Assembly: GCA_030435675.1 (NCBI GenBank)
Contig: CM059622.1
Coordinates: forward strand, 6,882,001 to 6,946,000
Source of the DNA: Steinernema hermaphroditum
Lineage: Eukaryota > Nematoda > Chromadorea > Rhabditida > Steinernematidae
Direction of reading: 5' to 3'
DNA: 64,000 bases
Below, in pieces: positions 11,707 through 22,245 of the stretch (its first letter is position 1; each line of letters begins with the position of its first letter). The notes under the pieces were generated by a model. The model did no database searches. It saw nothing but the letters and a program-made list of their open reading frames with translations, and was not told the DNA's origin. Both the position numbers and the translations under genes were made by a program.

Positions 11707-12677
11707 CTACTCTGGCCTCTTCGTTCTGGGGACAAACGTCGTGTCCCTGACGGCATCCATCCAGCGGTGTTCTTCGCGAATCTCCTTAGAATTCCGTGCG
11801 GCGACGTCTTCTAGTCTTCTCTTGTGCGCCGCATCAATGCTGCTCAGAACCTGGGTAAAGTTCTCGGCTTGGGCGTTGTCATCGAAGTGTTCTCTCCGAG
11901 AACTCCGCGCGAAGCTGCGAGCGATTTCCTCTTTGGCGTCAAGTGAATCGAGATAGCGTTGGCGGCTGGTTAGTTGTAACAAATAGCCGACGTTGTAGAG
12001 GAAAACAAGAATTAGCCCGGCGAAAGTGTATTTGATAATCCGATCCCACTGGTCTTCGTTGCGTTTCCGGATCTCCTCAGCCGAAAAGTGCTCTTTGTTG
12101 GAGTTGGCCCTTTGCTCTTCCCAAAACCGTTTCCAGCTCTGCCTGAAAAAAAGTAGCATTAGACATGGGAGTGGGAGATCAAGCCATACCCATCATTATC
12201 ATATTGGCTGTACGGACTACCGTACGCGTAGTCCATACTGGCTCGCGATCTCCGTTGATGTCGCCGTCGATACTGGAAATGAGCGAATTCCTCGGGCGAA
12301 CTCAGCTCCAGGTCGTATAGCTTCCTATCAGCTGGACGTCTGAGTACGTCGTAGGCAGTTTTCAGCTCGACGAATCTCCCAGTGGAACCGTCAGCGAGAT
12401 CAGGGTGCATCTGAAAAAGGCAAATGGAATTGAATCAACTTGTCAACCAACCTTTTTCGATTTGGTATAGAAGGCATCCTTGATTTGTTGCTGAGAAGCA
12501 GTTCGCGAGACTCCGAGAACATCGTAGTGGCAGCGTTTTGCGGGCGCAAACCTGAAATGGAGAAAGATCACTAGAAAAAGAAATGGAATATCGGAACCTC
12601 GAGGAAGTGAAGTGGAATTCGCGTCGACAAAAGAGTCTCAACGACCGGTATCGAGCAAGATCTAAGGAAGACGGCAT
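11707..12677 (-). CDS. DnaJ-domain protein with C-terminal membrane segment (DNAJC4/DNAJC30-like), 278 aa
   Basis: Four exons on the minus strand: 12677-12598, 12551-12452, 12410-12190, 12142-11707, with 41-47 nt introns. The N-terminus (MPSSLDLARYRSLRLFCRRE) is rich in Arg, Leu and Ser without acids, like a mitochondrial presequence. The J domain follows: HYDVLGVSRTAS, the helix II region, then the invariant HPD of MHPDLAD across an exon junction, and AYDVLRRPADRKLYD. A single hydrophobic helix (YTFAGLILVFLYNVGYLL) sits near residue 180, followed by a charged tail. One J domain plus one late membrane helix is the DNAJC4/DNAJC30 layout, small mitochondrial Hsp70 co-chaperones; which one is not decidable here. 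A TTCAG acceptor lies 17 nt upstream with a tiny intervening uORF (MPDH). Probably the first gene of the minus-strand cluster. Confidence 0.85.
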
Positions 12678-15600
12678 TCAGTGATCGGGCATCTGAACGG
12701 GAAAACAAGAATCAGCAGAATCAACGGGAGAAGACATGAGCAATTCACAAAGATAAAAAGAGGGCGCAGTTACGGACATTGTTGGACAGTATTTCTTTCA
12801 AAACAATATAAAGCGCGGCACCCACGTGACGAGAATCAATAACGCAACAGAATGTTTACAAATCGTCGGCGACGCGGAGATCACAGCCGAGAAAAACAGC
12901 ATAAAACAGCTGATTCACAAGTTCGCACATTATGAGTAAGGAACAGCGAAACGACCTTCTTTAGCTGAGAAATTATTCGATTGGAAATCGATCGAAGAAT
13001 CTTAAGATGCGTCCTAGAGACGCACCATCGCCGGAATATTCCTCACAGAACTTAGCCATTTCCACGAATGACGTTGTACCGAAGAGCTGCTCTCAGAGAA
13101 AACCATATGGGAGCAGAACCACAACATTGTCGTGGAGAGAAAATTCGTCGTGGGTGGTCTTTAAACGAATACCGAGTGACCAGCGCTCGTTGACGACGTT
13201 CTTGTAACTTTTCAGATCATCGGGCTAACTGGACTCGTGATGCTTGAGGATTCTGACGTGGGTGGTCTGACTCTCGAGAAAGTGATTCTCGACTTCACAA
13301 AGTATTGTCACCAACGAAACAAAGTCCTGATCTTCGAATTCCACACTGAGAATATTTTGTTTAAAATCCTTGATCTAGGATTTAAAACGTTCAACATTTG
13401 CAACACCCAATCAACCAAATGCGTACAGCTTGCTCTAACTCGACATCTGCGGCATCTTGGTATCATCTAGGACGCTCATTCTTCACTACGGTAATCCTTA
13501 GACCGTTCTTCGGCGAAGGCAAGTAGTCCGCCTTTTGCACAAAAAGGTCACTTCTTTCATTTGGAGAGGGAACGGAGAGGAGACCGGTCGTACGAGGGCA
13601 TTTGTGTCTTGTTTTGCAAACTGGGAACCCTCAGTTGATCGGTAGCAGACAGCAGACGAGATGTCTGTCTATCCCTCTCCAACATTATAAGATCACTTTT
13701 GGGATCGGTCGGGGCTGTTCAGAAATGTTCCTTCCATGGCGACAACGTCCGTTCTCTATTGTGAATAGTCGTACACGGTTTCTCTTATCATCTCAGGCTC
13801 TAATTTTCGTGGCATCCCAGGTAACATCCATCTTAAAAGGGGTCTTCAGTGACTGTAGGCGCCAAAAATGAACGCAAGCCACATGATTCAATCAGTAATT
13901 TAGTCGTTTATTGTTAATTACCTATCCCCACTGAAAGGTTCTGTCAACAAGAGCGCCACTGAAATAAGACCCTTTAGAAGAGATTAATGCACTTTCAGCC
14001 CATTAAAGTTGTTTTCTCGTCAGGTAGTTAATTAGAGCTTTTCGGTTGGCTTCGTCCCGAGGCGATTCAAATGGCGCTTTTTGCGATCTCGCCTCGTCAC
14101 TCCCGACTGCCTTCTTCCCTTCTCTGTCTTCGATCGCCCGCCGAGAACCCCAATCTAACGGAGAACCGAGCGATTGATCAAAGAAGACCGCTGACGGCGA
14201 CAGATCAAAGCGACCGCCGCCAACGCCCGAACGTCTTTGAAGTCGCCGGTCGCGACTCCACGCTCCATTCCGCGTCTTCTCCGTGGCGCTCCGGACGCGC
14301 CGTCTGATAAGACGTCCTTCGACACAAAATGTGATAAGCGCGCGAGGATCGGCGACGGCGCCGACGTCCACGAGCCGCCTCGAAGTCCTCGGGCTTTGTC
14401 TTCGCCCTCGGGGCTATTGTACCAAACGACCTTATCTTCGCGGCTCATCTCCGCGCGATAAATAATATTTACGCGCGTGACACGTCGTTTTGATGTTCTC
14501 CACTCGTTCGAAATGTCCTTTCCGCTGTTGCGATGTGTCCAAGCGCCCTGAGAGACAGTCCACTAGGTCCTCAATCTTACGTCCTTAGCGAGTTCATCTA
14601 TCATTTGAGCGCAAGTCCGCGCCGATTTATTACCTAAAGGGTACGCGGATGCCTCGAGGGACTGCTTCGCCTCTTCATCGAGACGACTTCCTCACGCAAA
14701 GATCGTTTTCCCGACGTCTTATCAGGAGGCCAGTCAACGCCCTAAGTAGCCCATTTTTGCACGTAAACCCCTAGCTTCAGGAAAGAGCGCTATACAGAAC
14801 CCCCTTTCTTCTGAAATCTCACCGCAATTCGTCACGTTGATGAATCAGTTTCACTGCAAATACATACTTCCGTTGACAGCTGTTTGTGTTTCCTGCATTG
14901 TTAGTCATCGGCCCAAGGGTTTCTTCCTGGGCGCCATTGTTCGGGTCTCCTCGTGGCGCCATTTATAACGTCTAGAATCCTCGGTCAAAACATCAAAAGC
15001 GTCCGATTCCGTTATCTGCCACTAATCTTGCTGTCGAACGTACAATCGCGAGAGATAAGTGCTGGAGGGCTTACGAAGGCGCCGAGATCGAAATAATGTG
15101 GCCTCGGAAATCGAATAAACGATTATGTGTTTCGCCTAGAGGATCTCTTTAGTGAAGACTCCGTTTCTTGGAGCGGGTACCTCTTTTTCTGGAACCGCAA
15201 AAAAACCCCTTAATAAGGAGCACGGCTCCTTGTAGCTGAAGTCACTTGACTAGATGGAAAGCCTGAAACAAACGTTCACGTGCACTTTTAGAGCCTTTTT
15301 CCTTTTCCCCAAAAAATCACACTACTTCAGCCGATCTCTAATTTCCTTTATGTGGAGTTAACATTTGGATACCATCTATCTGTTTTAAAGACACCTAGTA
15401 ATGGCAAGCTAAGACTAGATGTACTTCTAATGCCAGGCTTCTAAATGATCCTGCGACATTTTCACTCTAACTGTTGCTATTATATGCTTCATCTTGCTTA
15501 TTCTTTCACTATCCGGCTTCAATCTCCGTTCTCACGATCATCCACTCATCACTCGACTTCTGGTCCGTCCGATTTCCGCACGTTTACAGCCTCCCCCTGA

Positions 15601-18600
15601 TGAACTCGGCCATAACTGCACGTTCCCCACATCCTAAACTCATCATTTTTATCATCGTGCCGTAATCCGTCCACGAAAGCGGCAGCGCCAACGCTGTTTT
15701 GTATTGTTTCCCATCGGCTTTATGAGAAACTCCCAACAATTTACAGCCCCGCCGTGCCGCTCCCCGCGTTTAATGGCCCTCTTCGCTCCCCAATCGCTTT
15801 TATGAACTCCCCCTTCCTCTCGGAGAAGACGGCACAGCTTGTATTCCGCCATCTACAGCCGCCGTCGGCGACCGTTCCCTCCAGCCCTCGCCTCTCACAT
15901 CTGTCGCCACCGCGCGAGAGGCGCCCGATGATTGATTCCAGTTTATTAAATCCCCTTTTTTACGGTCTCTTCTTTGCGGCGCGCGACGTGGCGACAGATG
16001 GCCGCGGGCCTCGCCTTCTCGGCCCTCCTTATGACGATGATCTATTTTGTCGCTTGTTTGTTGTTTTGGACGTTGTGGCTAAGGTCAACGGAGAGGGACA
16101 GACCCGCTGTTGCAGCGGGGAGTCTGCCTCTAAGCCGTTTACGACGGCTTTGCCAGATTATAACGGCTTTGGAGGCGCATTTGATTATTTTTGCGGCGCA
16201 AAACTATTTCCTTTGCCGTGTACGGTCTATAAATAACGCCTTCTTCGTGGCTTGAAAGCGAACCAGGACCTGATTCAGAATGGCTTCTCTAGGAGTGTTT
16301 GAGGAGAGTGGTCCATTTAGATCCAATTGTGAAAGGCCAATGGAGGTTTTAGTAGTATTATGTGATCAAAAAGTGGCCATATATTGTGCACAAATTAGCA
16401 AACAGTCCTCTTCAAATGAACATTCTCATCGACCCATAAACTTCACATTTCAGATCGAGCATGTTTACCCTTTTTCTGCGATCTTCCCATGTCGTAAACA
16501 CTTTTTTCTCAACAAACTTTTGCAAGTCGGCACTAATTAATCACTCACACAAATCGTCTCTCTGCGGCGCGCCCTCCACCCTTCGAAATCCCCAAACCCG
16601 CTCTTCTCTACGACTTCTCCGACTCCGATTATGATCGTTTCGTCCAATTTGCGCGCGAAACGACTTCGCCTCCGCGACAACGCAAAAAACGACACTTTGA
16701 AGTCGCCGCGGCCGCTCCAGCGGCGGCGCAACTTTGTGATCCGCGCCGGCGGCGACGTCTTGGACGCTTTGGTGCTGCTCGGCTGCCGCCAGAGAGAAGA
16801 CGACTCCGGCAATTAATTAATTTCGCTCCATTCGGCCGCGACCTCCCTTTGTTGTCCGACACGGCGACATGAGTCGTCTTTTCCTCTGGCTGCTCGGATT
16901 TGGCCTTCGCCGACTCTCTTCGCGCGCCGCTTTCGCACATCTAGGTGTGCGTGTTTTGCTCTTCTTCTCCGTCAGAATACGATAATCTTTATTCTCCAAA
17001 GTTACAAACCCAAAAATAGAGGAGTCCTCTTCTTTGCTAAAAGCCTTTCTACCACTCATGTTTACACTTAAACCCTTATTGGCTAAGAACCACTATTTGC
17101 CGCATTTCTCGTGATGGATTTCTGATCCAGTCAGGCGGGCAATTTCTGTTCTCAATTTTGGATCAACTACGTGCCAGACGATGTCCTAATGCACCTATTT
17201 AATGACGAATTCAAAAAAACGTTTGTGTTTTGTGATTCAGCTCCAGATTCAGCTTGTGATTCTTATCCCATATTACTCCGTGCCAACTAATGTCCCCTGA
17301 ATCCCTAGCGCCTCTCAGAGTGCATCGGCTCCTCAATCTTCCGAGTTCATTAATCATCGCGGCACATCTATCAGCATATCAATGTCGTCCACTCGTCTAA
17401 AGGGATTAGTCTAAAAGTTTTTGTAACTGCTCCGCTCTTATCACTAGTTTCTTTTCTCTTTTAATCCGGGACTACCTGATGCTGTGACGTACGCCTCCTT
17501 TCCAATCTTTGATGACTGGTATTCACACTTTTTTTCTTTTCTCGTGATCTCTTCGGAGAAAGGAATGTCCTTATGGCCACCTCCTTCTCCCCCGTGCTCG
17601 GTTTGTGATGCCTTTCGGAAAAGACTACTTTGACAAGGAAATGATAAGTTTCGCTAAACTAGAGAGTTTTACGGTGCCACTTTTAGGGCTCCATAAAACG
17701 GCACCTTTGCCCTCGGAGCGCAGCGCTTTCGGGAGCCAATAAAACGGCGGCGCTCCTTTGTCGGCCCCTGATAAGATAAGAGTTTTGCGAACAATAAAAA
17801 GCGAATTGGCGGCGCGGAAGAAAAGATTTCGTGTTTTCCGCTAAATTTGATTGTTCTGTTTTTCGTTCTTTCTTTTGTCGGCCGTTCCGCGCCAATTGGC
17901 CTAGAAGGCTTCCGCTAATGCGATCTTCAAGTATCCTTGGTCTCGTAATCCTGAAGGTCGTTCGGCCGAAGGTCAGATTTCTCAGAGAAGGTTAAGTTCT
18001 TGTGACTCTGCGAGGACGTAACCTTTCGATCGGTTTATGGAGACACCCGTCGAGTGCAGGTTACGGTCCTAATCCCGAAGCGAGTGGTCCTCGCGTGTTC
18101 AACACCTTCTGCCCTCGATTTCCGAGAAGCACTCGATGGCCGCATTCTCCCATGCCCTTCGAACTGCCCTCCGAATCCTGTTAGGCGGTGTCTTTGCCTC
18201 ACTTTCACGCATTACTTCACATTCTGCTGCATTCGGGTGCGAAGCGAGTCGACCTCGTTTATTCGCACTCTTCCCTCGCCTTCCGATGCCGTTTCCATTC
18301 ACCTTGTCCGTCAACGTCGGCGACGACCTGTCGCCTTCTCCATTTTCGCCACTTTCCGCTTGAGAGAAGCAGCGATTCCGAGGCTGTTAGGACCCTGCGG
18401 GCGGCAAAATGCGCCGTTTATGAGATTTCCGGCCGCCGCACGCATAAGAGCGCCAGGCGGGCGAATTGTTTTTTGATTCGTTCCTCTACCGCTCAGGCGC
18501 CTCGGAGACGTTTGGCCGCGAGTTGCCATGGCGCTTTACCTTTCCTCGCGGGCCGCGCACTCCGGTGACTCGATCGGCCGTGGCGCCCCTTAGGGCCGTT

Positions 18601-18637
18601 CATCCAGGCGTGCACTTCTAACCGTTGTTTCAGTTTG
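12678..18637. other. 6 kb gene-free region between the DnaJ and axin genes, with GC-rich regulatory-like blocks
   Basis: No gene was supported. Blocks at about 14.0-14.5, 15.65-16.25, 16.55-17.05, 17.68-17.9 and 18.0-18.6 kb are richer in CG and open on several frames at once, so the open frames are compositional. They carry repeated homeodomain-like sites and GATA sites, suggesting enhancers of the axin gene. An open frame at 13237-13470 preceded by a CTTTTCAG acceptor was noted but has no partner exon. Confidence 0.5.
17691..17780. promoter_or_regulatory. Cluster of Hox/Caudal-like and GATA sites upstream of axin
   Basis: Within about 90 bp there are CCATAAAACGGC and CAATAAAACGGC (TTTATGG/TTTATTG on the other strand, posterior-Hox/Caudal-type cores) and an overlapping pair of GATA sites, TGATAAGATAAG. 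A further GCCGTTTATGAG lies near 18412. Site assignment is by consensus only. Confidence 0.4.
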
Positions 18638-18655
18638 ATGCGATGCAGTGCGTAG
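18638..18655 (+). other. Upstream ATG/uORF overlapping the axin start
   Basis: After the TTGTTTCAG acceptor the first ATG (18638) is out of frame and encodes only five codons before TAG. The axin ATG lies inside it at 18643 (ATGCGATG). Scanning ribosomes would meet the uORF first, so it may lower axin translation. Confidence 0.6.
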
Positions 18656-20641
18656 CGCCTGCTCCGAGCAAACGGAGTCTCTGGCATCAGAGTGTCGAGG
18701 CGCTCCTCGACAGTCGGACGGCGACGGCGGCCCTCAGACGATGGATCGACGATGATCGGGGCCGGAGTGCCCAGGCCCTGGAACTCTTCAAGGCGATCAG
18801 AACGTTCAAGAAGGAGGTCTCCAACGGAGAGCAGAAGGCCGCCATGGTCGCCTGCGGTCTCCACAGAAAATTTATTAGGTTCGTTTTTTTTTTGAGGCGA
18901 AAACGGTGATTTACGAGCGATGCGCGACTGTTTTTGCGTTGACGGGCGGCCTCAAGGTCCTTTGAAGGGTTTCATTCTCATCGAATGACGTCAGAACCTA
19001 TGCATAGTCATCCTCTGGATGGCACCCTGAAACGGGATTCACTCCCACGGGCGTTCTTCTCGGACAGAGTCTAGCTGACATATTCGCTAAGGAGGAGACT
19101 TGCGTCACCGTTGTCATTTCAGCATCCGGACGGGAAGTTGCCAGTTCCTCCCCTTGAACGTGCGCACGGAATGCTCGAACAAGGTGCACAAGCTGGTGAA
19201 AGGCCGAATCCCACCTTCGGACCTCTTCGACATATGCATACCCCACGTCCTCCAGTTCCTCTCCGAGCAACATCAGCTCTTCGTCACCTCCGACCACTTC
19301 TTCGATCTCGTCAACCAGTCGTGCGCTCAGAGCACGAGCACGTCGAACTTCGGCCAGACCTCCGGCTCTGAGTTCGACATCTCCGACCAGTTCTCCTCCA
19401 CCTACAACCCGAACCTCCGCCTCCCTCCGCTCGACTTCGGGGACCTCCGATTGGACAGCGAAAGCACCAAGGGGTCCTCCGTTTGTCACCCCATTGACAA
19501 CAAAAGAAGAGCGAGGAGTTTCACGAGGTCCGACAACGAAAGGTCCACTCTGCGGTCGCAGCTGAGCCTCGTCAAGCAGCAAGTAGCACGGAATCCGGTG
19601 ACCTCGGATCTGCCGAGGGTGCCCCACAACTTCGCCGTTGGAGAGTTCAAGCACGAGATTCCCGAGGAGAGGGAGAAGTTCGCGTCTCAGCTGATATCTA
19701 ACCTGGAGGACATCGAAAGGGCGATTTCGATCAGAGAATCGGAGACAGGATCCACTGTGTTCGCCAGAGATCTCTACCGTAATCCCTATGAAACCAATAG
19801 TGGCGTTTGGACGGAGACGGACGCCAAGAAGGACCGCGATGTGGAGATGACGAGCGAGGACGAGGCCATCGACCAGTACGCGAGCAAACTGGAGGCTCCG
19901 CGATCCAGTGAGTACCTCCAGAAAGGCCGGATTGGGGAATGCCTCTTTGCAGAATCTGCCTCCCCGGTCTACCGCTACCAAGAGCCTCCCCTCTGCCTCA
20001 ACGGCTCTAATCCCTACGGAAGCGGCGGTTTCGCCCCTCCCCCGGGCCGCCACCACTTCTACCCGGACTCCAACTTCCGAAGCTCGACGCCGATCTCCAA
20101 CGGCTACTACCACTTCAGCGACAGCTCCGGTTTCTGTAGCTCCGAGTCGGCAGTACAGTACGGCCATCACGATAGCCACGCGGCCCTATTCGAGAGAGCC
20201 CGGGCCCTGAGTCGTCACAACACGTTGGGCCGCAGCCACCAGAGCCACTTAAACAGCAGCGGCGGTTACTGTGGAAACGTCTTCGGCTTCGCCACCCTCC
20301 CGAAGAAGACGAGTCTCTCAAACTACAGTAGTCAGAGCGTCCAGGCGACCTACAAGGGTTCCGACGGGATCCCCTTCGTGGCCAAGATGAACGCGAGAGA
20401 TCTCACCTTTAGAGAATTCAGAAAGCAGTTCGGGATTTCTTCCAATTCGAACAAACGGTAAGCACAAGAAGATCGGAACCCAGAGCTAAAGCCGCTTCTT
20501 TTCAGATTCATGTTCAAAAGCGAATGCGAAGACGGGAGCGCCGCCTTCCAGTGGACGATCATTTGCGACGACGAGGAGCACCTTCCAGTGTTCCAGGGCA
20601 AAATCACGGCGGAGTGCAGAAAGCTCTCGGAGTCCGACTAA
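18643..20641 (+). CDS. pry-1: Axin (PRY-1-type), RGS plus DIX domains, 568 aa
   Basis: Three exons: 18643-18878, 19123-20457, 20506-20641. Residues about 12-125 form a divergent RGS domain (SLWHQSVEALLDS, ALELFKAIRTFKK, SDLFDICIPHVLQFLSEQ, TSDHFFDLV), the APC-binding module of axins. Near residues 258-285, EKFASQLISNLEDIERAI matches the axin helix that binds GSK-3 (compare QKFAEELIHRLEAV). The last 80 residues are a DIX domain, ending VFQGKITAECRKL (compare VFEEKIIGKVEKV), which polymerises with Dishevelled. Axin scaffolds the beta-catenin destruction complex in the cytoplasm and represses Wnt signalling. Length matches nematode PRY-1. The start follows a TTTCAG acceptor by nine nt, with an overlapping uATG. 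AATAAA lies at 20766. The alternative is the paralog AXL-1; domain set alone cannot exclude it. Confidence 0.9.
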
Positions 20642-20765
20642 CTCTCAGCAGAACAAAACAGAACCGAACAAATCCCTTTATCGAAGCGTGTGCCAACAGG
20701 GTCTCTTTCTTCTCCTCTCCCGCTATCCGCCTGTGTACATATATTTTGAGTGCGTCAAACGGGAG

Positions 20766-20771
20766 AATAAA
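20766..20771 (+). terminator. Poly(A) signal AATAAA of the axin gene
   Basis: AATAAA lies 125 nt after the axin stop and 82 nt before the acceptor-flanked ATG of the next gene, the spacing usual inside nematode operons. Confidence 0.7.
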
Positions 20772-20852
20772 TCTGTATATTAAGCTGTTTGCGCAGTTGT
20801 CCTCGCGCCACTTAATCAATTGGCGTCGCCTCTTCGGCCACCGTTTACAGAA

Positions 20853-21929
20853 ATGACCGTCGGTCGCTGGATGGAAGGGGTTCTTCTGCTGGTTCTTCTG
20901 GCATCCGCCCTCTCGATTTCTCCCAATGTCTTCCGGAATCTGCCCTATGGACATATCGACGAGATCCAGCCGGGTCTGCTGAGAAGTCAGACGAAGCAGA
21001 GGACGGCGCACTCCTATCCTGAAGCCGATTATGGTGCGGACTACTATGAGTTCCTGGAGGAAGGAGACCCGAACTTCCCGGAGAAGGTGGCAGTGGAGCA
21101 CACCACAGTTACGTCAACGACTAGTGCAGCTGCACCGGACTCAACGACGCAAAGTACAAGAAGTTCGACGACGACAACTCAAAGGACAACTAGTGAGAAG
21201 TCCCCAGGTAACTGTTTTCTGCGCCTCTATCCCCTTTCCCCTCGATCCCCAGTACTTGGATTTTAGTCCTAGAGCAAGTTTTGATTAATTTTAATTTTTG
21301 AAACCTCAGTTTTCCTTTCGATCCACTATGGGCCATTTTGACCCGAGACTCATCTCAAAGCATCATGGAGATTTAGAGACAGAAGCGGCCGTCATCATCG
21401 GGAACTATATCATCGGCCCAACTGAGTGCACAGTGGGAATGTGGGGCGAGTGGTTCTACTCGGCGGAATCGAAATGTTCCGCTGACTGTGGAGGGTGTGG
21501 GAAGCGGAAGAGGATAAGAAGATGTTTGTCCATGGAACAGGGCTGTCCATGCATGTAAGTCGAGTAATCCATGTAAATGAAAGCCTTTTCCATAGAGGCT
21601 TGAGTGAAGAGTGGGTTCCATGCAACATTGGAGTCTGTCAGTACCCTTATCCGTCGTGTTGTCTTCCGTTCCAACTCATCTACGTCGATGGGAAGTTCGC
21701 CTGTGGTCCGCAATCCCAGGTGTGTCCACGAATTTTCACATTTAAACTCGGTTCTAAGAGTCGATGAGCTGCCTAGAAGATCGCTTTTCAGACGATAATC
21801 GATGAATTTATCTACGGAATACCAGAAGACAGAATCGCCAGCACATTCCAGCCCAGTCGGCGCATGGCACTTGGCAACTTTCCCTTATTAGGGACGTCCA
21901 GAGGAGAAATTGGGAAAGGCCTTCTATAA
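20853..21929 (+). CDS. Secreted thrombospondin type-1 repeat protein, 264 aa
   Basis: Four exons: 20853-21207, 21377-21554, 21596-21719, 21792-21929. The ATG follows a TTTACAG acceptor by two nt. A signal peptide (MEGVLLLVLLASALS core) is followed by a Tyr/Asp/Glu-rich segment and a Thr/Ser stretch likely to be O-glycosylated. The TSP1 domain then spans about residues 130-200: VGMWGEWFYSAESKCSADCGG, KRKRIRRCL, and paired cysteines with EEWVPCNIGVCQ. A further Cys-rich segment (SCCLPFQL, GKFACGP) precedes a non-cysteine tail. Such proteins act in the extracellular matrix, but no partner can be named. It starts 212 bp after axin stops and may be the second gene of an operon. The first intron has several AG sites; the one used (21376) keeps the frame. 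AATAAA at 21968. Confidence 0.8.
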
Positions 21930-21967
21930 CCCAATTCTGGCATTCTTGCACTTATATAGGAACTACT

Positions 21968-21973
21968 AATAAA
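21968..21973 (+). terminator. Poly(A) signal AATAAA of the TSP1 gene
   Basis: AATAAA lies 38 nt after the stop codon of the thrombospondin-type gene. Confidence 0.6.
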
Positions 21974-22245
21974 CTACTTAATAACATTTATATATGCAGG
22001 AAAATGCTGTTACACGTAAAACCACAACTGTAGAACGAGTTCAACTACTTGTGTTTGAAAGAGTTTCTTCCTTCTTCCATAATGCTGAAATCTTCCAGAA
22101 TCCAGTCTAGACTGAATCAGAGTGTCTGGGAAGTCATTCCAGACATGTCTCCTAGACACTCCGACGAGTGCCCCCCGCTCAGACTCCAGTTCACCGTTTC
22201 ATTTTATCAGTCGATTCCTCTCGATCGGTTGGTCGTTTCGATACA

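Noticed and set aside
13007..13470. Two short plus-strand frames with a CTTTTCAG between them
   Set aside because: No donor joins them in frame and neither resembles a protein family.
18998..20179. 393-codon open frame on the minus strand
   Set aside because: It is the antisense shadow of the axin exon; Val/Arg/Glu-rich composition, no splice context, and the plus strand encodes RGS and GSK-3-binding motifs.
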